This document shows positions 1 to 6,757 of a DNA stretch of 16,586 nucleotides, piece after piece. The stretch comes from Ga0077536 sp043744805 (lineage in GTDB: Bacteria; Pseudomonadota; Gammaproteobacteria; Ga0077536): the NCBI GenBank assembly GCA_043744805.1, contig JAYTTZ010000279.1, positions 1 through 16,586 on the forward strand, given 5' to 3'. Position 1 is the first letter of the stretch. Each line of letters starts with the position of its first letter. Below the pieces are notes generated by a model. That model saw only the letters and a program-made list of their open reading frames with translations. It ran no database searches and had not been told where the DNA came from. A program made the translations under genes and the position numbers.

Positions 1-1
1 C

Positions 2-295
2 TGCGTGAAGTGCGCGGCGATGGAGACGCAAACGCCCGAGAGCCTGTCGGGCATGATTGGCCGGGTGAAGTCCTACACGGAAGACTGGCTGGCCTTCACC
101 CCGTTGCCGCCCTACCTCTATGGCAACGTGGAATACGCCGACGGCGCCAACTGCATGCTGGAATTCACCGATTTTGCTCCTGGCGCGGTGCAGGTGGGCA
201 GCGCAGTGCGCATGGTGTTCCGCATCAAGGATTTTGACACCCGTCGAAACTTCCGGCGATATTTCTGGAAGCCGGCGCCCCTGCTTTCCAACTGA
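2..295 (+). CDS. DUF35 zinc-ribbon/OB-fold protein, 3' part (thiolase partner)
   Basis: Partial gene: the reading frame is open to the left edge, and 97 residues remain before the TGA at 293-295. The visible part begins with a C-x-x-C pair (codons at 2-4 and 11-13), which is the second half of the rubredoxin-like zinc ribbon. An OB-fold follows, with the segments GMIGRVKSYTEDW and LEFTDFAPGAVQVGSAVRMVF. This is the layout of DUF35 proteins (about 130-150 residues). The GTG at 5 lies inside the ribbon and is not the true start. DUF35 proteins pair with SCP2-type thiolases or aldolases (for example ChsH2 with Ltp2, BbsA with BbsB) and are thought to complete or stabilise the active complex. The thiolase starts 21 bases downstream, so an obligate partner role is the natural reading. 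Family assignment is firm; the metal and partner are inferred. Confidence 0.85.
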   Translation, partial: CVKCAAMETQTPESLSGMIGRVKSYTEDWLAFTPLPPYLYGNVEYADGANCMLEFTDFAPGAVQVGSAVRMVFRIKDFDTRRNFRRYFWKPAPLLSN

Positions 296-316
296 TCGAG
301 CAACGAGGAATCCATC

Positions 317-1519
317 ATGGCCACGGGTATCAAGGACAAGGTTGCCATCATCGGCATGGGCTGCTCGAAGTTCGGCGAGCGGTGGGACTGCGGTGCGGAA
401 GAACTCATCCTCGAAGCGTTCAAGGAAGCGCTCGCGGACGCCAGGATTGATCGCGAACAGATTGAAATGGCCTGGCTCGGACTTTTCTACCAGGAGCAGA
501 GCGTGGGCAAGTCGGCCTTGCCGCTGGCCTTGAGCCTGCGCCTGCCCAACATTCCGGTGACGCGCGTGGAGAACATGTGCGCCACGGGTACGGAAGCCCT
601 GCGCGGTGCCGTGTATGCGGTGGCTGCTGGCGCCTGCGACATCGCGCTGGCGATGGGCGTGGAAAAACTGAAGGACACCGGTTACGCCGGCCTGCCCGAA
701 CGGACCAAAGGCACCTTCGACGATCTCTGGTTGCCGAACGCCACCGCGCCCGGTGCCTTCGCGCAGCTCGCCAGCGCCTATGCCGCCAGGCACAAGATCC
801 CGATGGAGGATCTCAAGCGCGCCATGGCGCATGTTTCCGTGAAGAGCCATGACAACGGCGTGCTCAACCCGCGGGCGCACCTGCGCAAGCGCATCACCGA
901 GGAAGAGGTGCTGAAGGCGGCGCCGGTCGCCTATCCGCTGGGCTTGCTCGACTGCTGCGGTGTCAGCGACGGCGCGGCCTGTGCCATCGTGACCACCGTG
1001 GAAAAAGCGCGCGAGATGGGCTTCACCGACGTCGTGACCGTCAAGGCCATGCAGCTCGCCCCCAGCAACGGGTATGAAATGTCGAACACCGGCTGGGATG
1101 GTTCCTACCTGCTGACGACCCGGGTGGCCGCGCAGAAGGCCTACCGGGAAGCCGGCATCACCGACCCGCGCAAGGAAATCTCGATGATGGAAGTGCACGA
1201 CTGCTTCTCCATCACCGAACTCGTGGTGATGGAGGACCTGGGCGTTTCGCCGGAAGGCGGCGCGAGCACGGACATCCTCGACGGCTTCTATGACCGTGGC
1301 GGCGGGGTGCCCTGCCAGCTCGATGGCGGCCTGAAGTGCTTCGGGCATCCAATCGGCGCCACCGGCCTGCGCATGGCGTATGAAATGTACTTGCAACTGC
1401 TGGGCCGTGCGGGCGACCGCCAGATCAGCAACCCCACGATTGGCCTCACGCACAACCTCGGCGGACACCCGTTCCGCAATGTCGCCAGCGTGTCCGTGTT
1501 TGGCCTGCACGCCACCTGA
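317..1519 (+). CDS. SCP2-type thiolase (acetyl-CoA acetyltransferase family)
   Basis: 400 residues, a normal length for the SCP-x/SCP2 thiolase group. The nucleophilic cysteine is C88 in NMCATGTEAL. The other two active-site blocks are HDCFSITEL (H294) and GGLKCFGHPIGATG (C341, H344), so the catalytic set for thiolysis or Claisen chemistry is complete. The start is supported by a GAGGA ribosome site at 305-309. The protein probably cleaves a 3-ketoacyl-CoA with CoA in the cytoplasm. Its tight link to the upstream DUF35 gene recalls two-subunit systems such as BbsAB and Ltp2-ChsH2; the latter is a retro-aldolase, so a C-C lyase role cannot be excluded, although the retained cysteine favours a thiolase. 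The acyl-CoA dehydrogenase and acyl-CoA synthetase that follow fit a beta-oxidation-like route. The substrate cannot be read from the sequence. Confidence 0.92.
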   Translation: MATGIKDKVAIIGMGCSKFGERWDCGAEELILEAFKEALADARIDREQIEMAWLGLFYQEQSVGKSALPLALSLRLPNIPVTRVENMCATGTEALRGAVYAVAAGACDIALAMGVEKLKDTGYAGLPERTKGTFDDLWLPNATAPGAFAQLASAYAARHKIPMEDLKRAMAHVSVKSHDNGVLNPRAHLRKRITEEEVLKAAPVAYPLGLLDCCGVSDGAACAIVTTVEKAREMGFTDVVTVKAMQLAPSNGYEMSNTGWDGSYLLTTRVAAQKAYREAGITDPRKEISMMEVHDCFSITELVVMEDLGVSPEGGASTDILDGFYDRGGGVPCQLDGGLKCFGHPIGATGLRMAYEMYLQLLGRAGDRQISNPTIGLTHNLGGHPFRNVASVSVFGLHAT

Positions 1520-1545
1520 GCGTCGATCCCACAACCTGAACCCGT

Positions 1546-1562
1546 CGCAGGCTAGCCCTGCG
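1546..1562 (+). other. Small stem-loop between thiolase and dehydrogenase genes
   Basis: CGCAGG (1546-1551) and CCTGCG (1557-1562) form a 6-bp stem with a 5-base loop in the 61-base spacer. There is no T-tract, so it is not a classical terminator. It could be an mRNA processing or stability element, or chance in GC-rich DNA. Confidence 0.25.
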
Positions 1563-1580
1563 GCGCCGCCGGAGACTTCC

Positions 1581-2726
1581 ATGCAAGATTACCGCTCGCC
1601 CTGGCTCACCCCCGAGCACGACCTCTATCGCGACACTGTGCGCCGGTTCGTGGAAACCGAATTCGTCCCGGCGCGTGACCGCTGGATGGAACAGGGCCAC
1701 TCCGACCCCGAGGCCTGGCGCAAGGCCGGCGATGCCGGGCTGCTGCTGCCCGACGTGCCGACGGAATACGGTGGCGGCGGGGCGGACTTCGGCTTCGACG
1801 CCATCGTCTACGAAGAAAACGCGCGGGCCTGCGTGGCGGGTTTCGGTTCGGCCATCCAGAGCATCGTCGCGCATTATCTCCTGACCTATGCCACGGCAGC
1901 CCAGAAGCAGGCCTACCTGCCAAAAATGGCGTCGGGCGAAATCATCACGTCCATCGCGATGACGGAGCCCGGCACGGGTTCGGACTTGCAGGCGGTCAAG
2001 ACCCGCGCGGTGCGCGACGGCGATCACTACGTGGTGAACGGTTCCAAGACTTTCATCACCAACGGTTACAACACCAACCTCATCGTGCTGGTGTGCAAGA
2101 CCAACCCCACCGAGCGCGCCAAGGGCGTGTCCCTGCTGCTGGTGGAGACCGCAGGCCTCGCGGGATTCCGCCGTGGCAAGCCGCTGAAGAAAATCGGCAT
2201 GAAGGCGCAAGACACCAGCGAACTCTTCTTCGACGACTGCCGCGTGCCGATCGAAAACATCGTCGGCGGCGTGGCAGGACAGGGCTTCTACCAGTTGATG
2301 AACCAGCTGGGCCGTGAACGCTTGATGATTGGCCTGCAGTCCGTCGCCTCGCTGGAAAGCGCAGTGCGCCACACGCTGGATTACGTACGCCAGCGCGAGG
2401 CCTTCGGGCAGAAGCTCTTCGATTTCCAGAACACTCGCTTTACCCTGGTGGAATGCGCCACCGAGGCCCGCATCGCACGGGTCTTCGTGGACGACTGCAT
2501 CAGTCGCCTGATCGCCGGCACCCTGGACCCTGCCACGGCGTCGATGGCCAAGTACTGGTGTTCCGAGCGGGCCCAGGAAAACATCCATCGCTGCCTGCAG
2601 TTGCACGGCGGCTACGGCTACATCCTCGATTACCCGATTGCCCACTACTTCGCGGATAACCGCGTATCGATGATTTATGGCGGCAGCAACGAAATCATGA
2701 AGGAACTGATTTCGCGCTCGCTCTAG
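1581..2726 (+). CDS. Acyl-CoA dehydrogenase, LCAD/IVD-like
   Basis: 381 residues, the usual length of the family. The ATG at 1581 is chosen because GGAGA (1571-1575) precedes it and the N-terminus MQDYRSPWLTPEHDLYRDTV aligns with family starts; the open frame further upstream is overlap with the thiolase. Domains run in the usual order: N-terminal helices (1-120), beta domain with the signature MTEPGTGSDLQ (127-137), and C-terminal helices ending in QLHGGYGY (340-346) and IYGGSNEIMKELI (365-377). The flavoenzyme makes the alpha,beta-double bond in an acyl-CoA and passes electrons to ETF. The glutamate that is the base in medium- and short-chain enzymes (Y-E-G-T) is G367 here. LCAD and isovaleryl-CoA dehydrogenase share this swap and carry the base in helix G; E246 in LGRERL is the matching candidate. 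The chain length or branching of the substrate is unknown. Confidence 0.93.
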   Translation: MQDYRSPWLTPEHDLYRDTVRRFVETEFVPARDRWMEQGHSDPEAWRKAGDAGLLLPDVPTEYGGGGADFGFDAIVYEENARACVAGFGSAIQSIVAHYLLTYATAAQKQAYLPKMASGEIITSIAMTEPGTGSDLQAVKTRAVRDGDHYVVNGSKTFITNGYNTNLIVLVCKTNPTERAKGVSLLLVETAGLAGFRRGKPLKKIGMKAQDTSELFFDDCRVPIENIVGGVAGQGFYQLMNQLGRERLMIGLQSVASLESAVRHTLDYVRQREAFGQKLFDFQNTRFTLVECATEARIARVFVDDCISRLIAGTLDPATASMAKYWCSERAQENIHRCLQLHGGYGYILDYPIAHYFADNRVSMIYGGSNEIMKELISRSL

Positions 2727-2742
2727 TGCCGGGATCTACTGC

Positions 2743-4254
2743 ATGAACGCGAACCTCTTCGCGGCGTTTGCCGGGCATTTCCCGGCGGACCCGTCCGCCA
2801 CTTTGTTCGAGTTGCCGGACGGTGGCGTGCTGTCCTACGGGGCGATGCTGGCGCAGACCGCGCAGCTTGCGCATGGGCTTGCGGGGCTGGGGCTCGAGCG
2901 CGGTGCGCGGGTCAGCGTCCAGGCAGACAAAAGTGTGACGTTCCTCATGCTCTACCTCGCCTGCCTGCGGGCGGGCTACGCCTTCCATCCCCTCAATCCG
3001 GCGTACACACCGGCTGAACTCCGCTATTTCCTCGGCAACGCCGAGCCGACCGTATTCGTGTCGGATCCGACGGCGACCGCGGCAATGGATCTCGCAACGT
3101 CGCTCGGCGTGCCCCATCGCTACACCCTGGATGCGAGTGGCGCGGGCAGTGTGCTGGGTCTTGCGCGAGGGCAGTCGGGGCAGTTCGACACCACGGCAGT
3201 TGCGCCGGGTGACATGGCGGCGCTCCTGTATTCGTCGGGCACCACCGGCCGGCCCAAGGGTATCGTGCTGAGCCACGCCAACCTCGCCGCCAACGCCCGG
3301 ATGCTGGGCAATGCCTGGGGCTTCACCGCGAACGACGTCCTGCTGCACGCGCTGCCGGTGTTCCATGTGCACGGCCTGTTCATCGCCTTGGGGTGCACCT
3401 TGATGTCTGGCTCGCGCGCGGTGTTCCTGCCGCGCTTCGAGATGGCGCCGGTGCTGGCGGCGCTTCCGCGCTGCTCGGTGATGATGGGCGTGCCCACCTA
3501 TTACACCCGGCTGCTCGCCGAGCCGGCCTTCGCGCGCTCGATGACCCGCACCGTCAGGGTTTTCATCTCGGGCTCCGCGCCGCTGCTCAGCGAAACCTTC
3601 ATCGAATTCGAGACCCGCACCGGGCAGCGCATCCTCGAACGCTATGGCATGACCGAAACCAGCGTCATTGCCTCCAATCCCCTGCACGGGCAACGGATTG
3701 CGGGCGCCGTGGGGCCGGCACTTGCTGGCATGGCGGTTCAGATCGTGGATGACACGGGCGGGGCAGTGGCGATGGGCGAAGTGGGGCACGTGCAGGTCAA
3801 GGGCGAAAGCGTGTGCTGCGGCTACTGGCGGATGCCGGAAAAGACCCGCGAGGACTTTACGCCGGAGGGCTACTTCAATACTGGCGACGATGGGCGACTC
3901 GATGCGGGCGGTTACCTGCATCTCGTCGGCCGCTCCAGAGATCTCATCATCACCGGCGGGCTCAACGTCTACCCCAGCGAAGTCGAGGCCGTGCTCGACT
4001 CCCTGCCTGACGTTGCCGAGGCGGCCGTGATCGCCCTGCCGCACCCGGATTTCGGGGAACAGGTGGTGGCGGTGATCGTGCCGCGCGTGGCGGGTGTCTT
4101 CGACGAGGAGGGCGCGCGCCGGCAGTTGCGGATTGAACTGGCCGGCTACAAGCAGCCCAAGCGCTACGTGGTGGTGGCTGCGCTGCCGCGCAATGCCATG
4201 GGCAAGGTGCAGAAGAACGTCCTGCGCAGCGAGTTGGCGCCAGCAGCGGGCTGA
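2743..4254 (+). CDS. matB: Malonyl-CoA synthetase-like acyl-CoA ligase (MatB type)
   Basis: 503 residues, a typical MatB length. An ANL-superfamily enzyme that adenylates a carboxylic acid and transfers it to CoA. Visible are the P-loop SSGTTGRPKG (164-173), YGMTET (301-306), NTGDDG (379-384), the hinge/ITGGLNVYP block (about 397-411) and the A10 lysine K488 in PRNAMGKVQKN. Several stretches are diagnostic of malonyl/methylmalonyl-CoA synthetases as I recall them: the start MNANLF, FHVHGLF, SNPLHGQR (arginine R318, a likely carboxylate binder), GYWRMPEKT and RNAMGKVQKNVLR. It follows the dehydrogenase by 16 bases with a weak ribosome site, suggesting one transcript. A malonate or substituted-malonate substrate is likely but not proven, and no malonyl-CoA decarboxylase is beside it. 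A related short dicarboxylate or acyl substrate is the alternative. Confidence 0.82.
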   Translation: MNANLFAAFAGHFPADPSATLFELPDGGVLSYGAMLAQTAQLAHGLAGLGLERGARVSVQADKSVTFLMLYLACLRAGYAFHPLNPAYTPAELRYFLGNAEPTVFVSDPTATAAMDLATSLGVPHRYTLDASGAGSVLGLARGQSGQFDTTAVAPGDMAALLYSSGTTGRPKGIVLSHANLAANARMLGNAWGFTANDVLLHALPVFHVHGLFIALGCTLMSGSRAVFLPRFEMAPVLAALPRCSVMMGVPTYYTRLLAEPAFARSMTRTVRVFISGSAPLLSETFIEFETRTGQRILERYGMTETSVIASNPLHGQRIAGAVGPALAGMAVQIVDDTGGAVAMGEVGHVQVKGESVCCGYWRMPEKTREDFTPEGYFNTGDDGRLDAGGYLHLVGRSRDLIITGGLNVYPSEVEAVLDSLPDVAEAAVIALPHPDFGEQVVAVIVPRVAGVFDEEGARRQLRIELAGYKQPKRYVVVAALPRNAMGKVQKNVLRSELAPAAG

Positions 4255-4260
4255 AGGACG

Positions 4261-4286
4261 CCGCCGACGCATGCCGTGGGCGGCGG
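4261..4286 (+). other. GC-rich inverted repeat after the acyl-CoA ligase gene
   Basis: CCGCCG (4261-4266) and CGGCGG (4281-4286) can pair across a 14-base loop a few bases past the ligase stop (TGA at 4252-4254). It is in the place of a transcript end, before the promoter-like region of the next block, but it has no T-tract. At most a weak or factor-assisted terminator. Confidence 0.25.
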
Positions 4287-4368
4287 AGGATCAGGGGGTC
4301 GGCCGGCCGGGCAACACCTCCCGGGCCTTGGGGCCTCAACGTACGTAGGGCCGGGCAGCCCAAATCCG

Positions 4369-4374
4369 TATAAT
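4369..4374 (+). promoter_or_regulatory. Candidate -10 box ahead of the maoC-citE block
   Basis: A perfect TATAAT stands in an otherwise GC-rich 182-base gap, 62 bases before the MaoC start. The hexamer 17 bases upstream (TAGGGC) is a poor -35, so an activator or another contact would be needed if this is a sigma-70 promoter. The location, in the only sizeable gap of the left locus, is what makes it credible. Confidence 0.4.
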
Positions 4375-4388
4375 GCCGGGCTCCTGAC

Positions 4389-4416
4389 CAACGCCAACCA
4401 GACAACGCCAACCAGA
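4389..4416 (+). repeat. Tandem 14-base direct repeat in the maoC leader
   Basis: The unit CAACGCCAACCAGA occurs twice in perfect tandem (4389-4402 and 4403-4416). It sits between the TATAAT box and the AGGGGAGGG ribosome site (4421-4429), so it would lie in the 5' leader. It could be a repeated protein- or RNA-binding site, or a recent slippage duplication. Confidence 0.85.
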
Positions 4417-4436
4417 CTCAAGGGGAGGGCGCCGCA

Positions 4437-4892
4437 ATGCCCGGGCTATATTTCGAAGAATTCCACGTCGGCCAGACGTTCGACCATCCCATCCGCCGCA
4501 CGGTCACCGAGACCGACAACGTCATGTTCACCACCATGACCCACAACCCGGCGCTGCTGCACCTCGACGAAGAGTACTGCCGCACGCAGACCGAATTCGG
4601 GCAGCGCATCGTCAACAGCTGCTTCACGCTGTCAGTGATGGTGGGCGTATCCGTCTACGACACCACGCTCGGTACCACGGTGGGTAACCTCGGCTGGGAC
4701 GAAGTGCGCTTCCCCAAGCCGGTCTTCCACGGTGACACCCTGCATTTCCAGACCGAAGTCCTGGAGCTGCGCGAGACGAAGTCCCGCCCCACCAACGGCA
4801 TCGTCATCTTCGCCCACCGGGCCCACAACCAGCGCAACGAACTCGTGGCCAGCTGCAAGCGCACCGGCCTGATGCTGAGGAAGCCCGCATGA
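4437..4892 (+). CDS. MaoC-fold (hot-dog) acyl-CoA hydratase/dehydratase-like protein
   Basis: 151 residues, a single hot-dog domain. The start has a strong ribosome site, AGGGGAGGG, at 4421-4429. The N-terminus FEEFHVGQTFDHPIRRTVTE is the classic opening of MaoC proteins, and THNPALLHLDEEY (35-47) is the region of the R-hydratase motif. In well-studied hydratases this reads G-D-x-N-P-L-H, with Asp and His catalytic. Here H42 is present, but threonine T35 sits where the aspartate should be and two residues separate NP from LH. The C-terminal half has TTLGTTVGNLGWDEVRFPKP (77-96), typical of a subfamily often found beside CitE-like genes, such as Rv2499c next to Rv2498c in Mycobacterium. The stop overlaps the start of the lyase gene. 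It likely hydrates an enoyl-CoA for that lyase; candidates are mesaconyl-, itaconyl- or methylglutaconyl-CoA. Confidence 0.85.
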   Translation: MPGLYFEEFHVGQTFDHPIRRTVTETDNVMFTTMTHNPALLHLDEEYCRTQTEFGQRIVNSCFTLSVMVGVSVYDTTLGTTVGNLGWDEVRFPKPVFHGDTLHFQTEVLELRETKSRPTNGIVIFAHRAHNQRNELVASCKRTGLMLRKPA

Positions 4893-5767
4893 ACGTCCTG
4901 CGTTCGATGCTCTTCGTCCCCGGCGACAGCGAAAAGAAGCTGGCCAAGGCCGCCAGCGTTGGCGCCGACGCCCTCATCCTCGATCTCGAAGACGCCGTCG
5001 CGGCGGCACGGCGCCCGCTGGCTCGCGAGATGATCCAGGACTACCTGAAGGCCGCGGATCGCAGCCAGGGCGAACTCTGGGTGCGCATCAATCCACTCGA
5101 CACCGCCGATGCACTCCGTGATGTCGCCGCCGTGGCAAAGGCGCGGCCAGATGGCATCGCGCTGCCCAAGTGCGATGGTCCGCACCACGTGCTCCAGCTC
5201 AGTCATTTCCTCGATGCGCTGGAAGCGGAGCACGGCATCGAGCAGGGCAGCATCGCCATTTGCGCGATTGCCACGGAGACCGCGATCGCGCCGTTCAGCC
5301 TTGGCCAATACAAGGGTTCGCCGCGCCTGCGCGTGCTGACCTGGGGCGCCGAAGATCTGGCCGCCGCGCTGGGCGCGTCGTCTAACAAGGACGCGGCCGG
5401 CGAATACACCGCGCCTTACGTGCTGGCGCGTTCACTCTGCCTCTTTGGCGCCCATGGCGCCGGCGTGCAGCCGCTGGATACGGTGTGCCCGGATTTCCGC
5501 AATCCCGAGCGCCTGCGTCGCGAATGCAACGAAGGTCGCCGCGACGGCTATCTCGGCAAGATTGCCATCCATCCCGACCAGGTGGGGATCATCAACGAAG
5601 CCTTCACGCCGTCCGCAGCGGAAATCGCCCACGCCAAGGCGATCATCGACGCCTTCGCGGCCAACCCCGAGGCTGGTGCGCTGAACCTCGACGGCAAGAT
5701 GATCGACATGCCCCACCTCAAGCAGGCTGAACGCATCATCGCGCTGTCCGGTCGCGGCGCGCGCTGA
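4889..5767 (+). CDS. CitE-like HpcH/HpaI-family acyl-CoA lyase
   Basis: 292 residues, the normal size for stand-alone CitE-like TIM-barrel lyases. It starts inside the stop of the MaoC gene (ATGA at 4889-4892) behind GAGGAA at 4877-4882, so translation is coupled. Seen: RSMLFVPGDSEKKLAKA (5-21), LDLEDAV (31-37), R66 in WVRINPLD, ALPKC (91-95), E130 in ATETA and D156 in TWGAEDLAAALGA (the two probable Mg ligands), and KIAIHPDQV (224-232). There is no citrate lyase alpha or gamma gene, so it is not part of citrate lyase itself. Stand-alone relatives include (S)-citramalyl-CoA lyase, malyl-/beta-methylmalyl-CoA lyase and the (R)-HMG-CoA lyase Rv2498c. The MaoC partner fits making and then cleaving a 3-hydroxyacyl-CoA of this kind. 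Family is firm; the substrate is open. Confidence 0.9.
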   Translation: MNVLRSMLFVPGDSEKKLAKAASVGADALILDLEDAVAAARRPLAREMIQDYLKAADRSQGELWVRINPLDTADALRDVAAVAKARPDGIALPKCDGPHHVLQLSHFLDALEAEHGIEQGSIAICAIATETAIAPFSLGQYKGSPRLRVLTWGAEDLAAALGASSNKDAAGEYTAPYVLARSLCLFGAHGAGVQPLDTVCPDFRNPERLRRECNEGRRDGYLGKIAIHPDQVGIINEAFTPSAAEIAHAKAIIDAFAANPEAGALNLDGKMIDMPHLKQAERIIALSGRGAR

Positions 5768-5805
5768 GCGGTCGTCCCGGCCCCACACCTCGAAGGAGAT
5801 TTCGG

Positions 5806-6687
5806 ATGACGACAGACTGGATTACGCAAAAGAAAACCCTCGAAGTGCTGGGCAGTCGCATGGCCTACGTGGAGCAGGGCAGTGGTTCGCCAATGGTCTT
5901 CCAGCACGGTAATCCCACCTCGTCCTACCTCTGGCGGAACATCCTGCCGAAGCTGGCGCCGCTGGGCCGTTGCGTCGCCCTGGATCTCATCGGCATGGGC
6001 GATTCGGCCAAGCTCCCGAACCCGGGCCCCGATCGCTACACGCTGGCCGAGCACCAGCAATACTTCGATGCCGCGATGGCGGCCCTCGGCGTCACGGAGA
6101 AGGTTGTGCTGGTCCTGCACGACTGGGGGACGGCGCTTGGTTTCGACTGGGCCTCGCGCCATCCCGAGGCGGTCGCCGGCATCTGCTACATGGAAGGCAT
6201 TCCGATGGAACTCACCTGGAGTGATTGGCCCGAGTCCGCGCGGGGGATCTTCCAGGGCTTCCGCGCGGAGACCGGCGAGGAACTCGTCCTCGAGAAGAAC
6301 GTCTTCGTGGAGCGCGTCCTGCCGAAATCCATCCTGCGTGAACTCACGCCCGAAGAAATGGACGTCTACCGCGCGCCCTTCACCGAACCGGGCGAAGGGC
6401 GTCGACCCACGCTGACCTGGCCGCGCCAGATCCCGATCGATGGCCAGCCGCCGGAAACCTGTGCGCGGGTCGCGGAGTACGGCGCCTGGCTGGCAGGATC
6501 GCCGGTCGCCAAGCTGTTCATCAATGCCGACCCCGGCATGATCATCACCGGCCGCATCCGCGAGGCCTGCCGCCGCTTCCCGAACCAGCGGGAGGTCACG
6601 GTGAAAGGCCTGCATTTCGTTCAGGAAGACTCGCCGGATGAAATCGCAGCCGCGCTCCGGGAATGGATTCCGGGCCTGCCGAGATGA
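5806..6687 (+). CDS. dhaA: Haloalkane dehalogenase, LinB/DhaA type (HLD-II)
   Basis: 293 residues, an alpha/beta-hydrolase that breaks a carbon-halogen bond with water to give an alcohol and halide. The residues match LinB at a constant offset of two: nucleophile D106 in VLHDWG, acid E130 in YMEGI, base H270 in GLHFVQED, and halide-binding N36 (HGNPTSSYLWRN) and W107. Other LinB-like blocks are DLIGMGDS, RRPTLTWPRQIPI and AKLFINADPG. The cap domain (about 135-210) is full length. No signal peptide is seen, so it is cytoplasmic. AAGGAG at 5793-5798 marks the start; the gap to the lyase gene is 38 bases. A dehalogenase inside an acyl-CoA locus is unusual. It may detoxify or use a halogenated or other substrate; the natural substrates of most such enzymes are unknown. 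Confidence 0.93.
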   Translation: MTTDWITQKKTLEVLGSRMAYVEQGSGSPMVFQHGNPTSSYLWRNILPKLAPLGRCVALDLIGMGDSAKLPNPGPDRYTLAEHQQYFDAAMAALGVTEKVVLVLHDWGTALGFDWASRHPEAVAGICYMEGIPMELTWSDWPESARGIFQGFRAETGEELVLEKNVFVERVLPKSILRELTPEEMDVYRAPFTEPGEGRRPTLTWPRQIPIDGQPPETCARVAEYGAWLAGSPVAKLFINADPGMIITGRIREACRRFPNQREVTVKGLHFVQEDSPDEIAAALREWIPGLPR

Positions 6688-6757
6688 GCCCACGCCAAGG
6701 CCTGGAATGCCGCCTGCCTGCGCCACACCGCAGTGATCGCGACAGGGGTAGAACAGC

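Noticed and set aside
1446..2645. 399-residue open frame on the minus strand opposite the acyl-CoA dehydrogenase
   Set aside because: No recognisable domain, His/Val/Ala-rich composition typical of an antisense frame in GC-rich DNA, and full overlap with a gene carrying all family motifs.
2695..4272. 525-residue minus-strand frame opposite the MatB-like gene
   Set aside because: Arg/His-rich with no known motif; the + strand reading is an intact ANL ligase.
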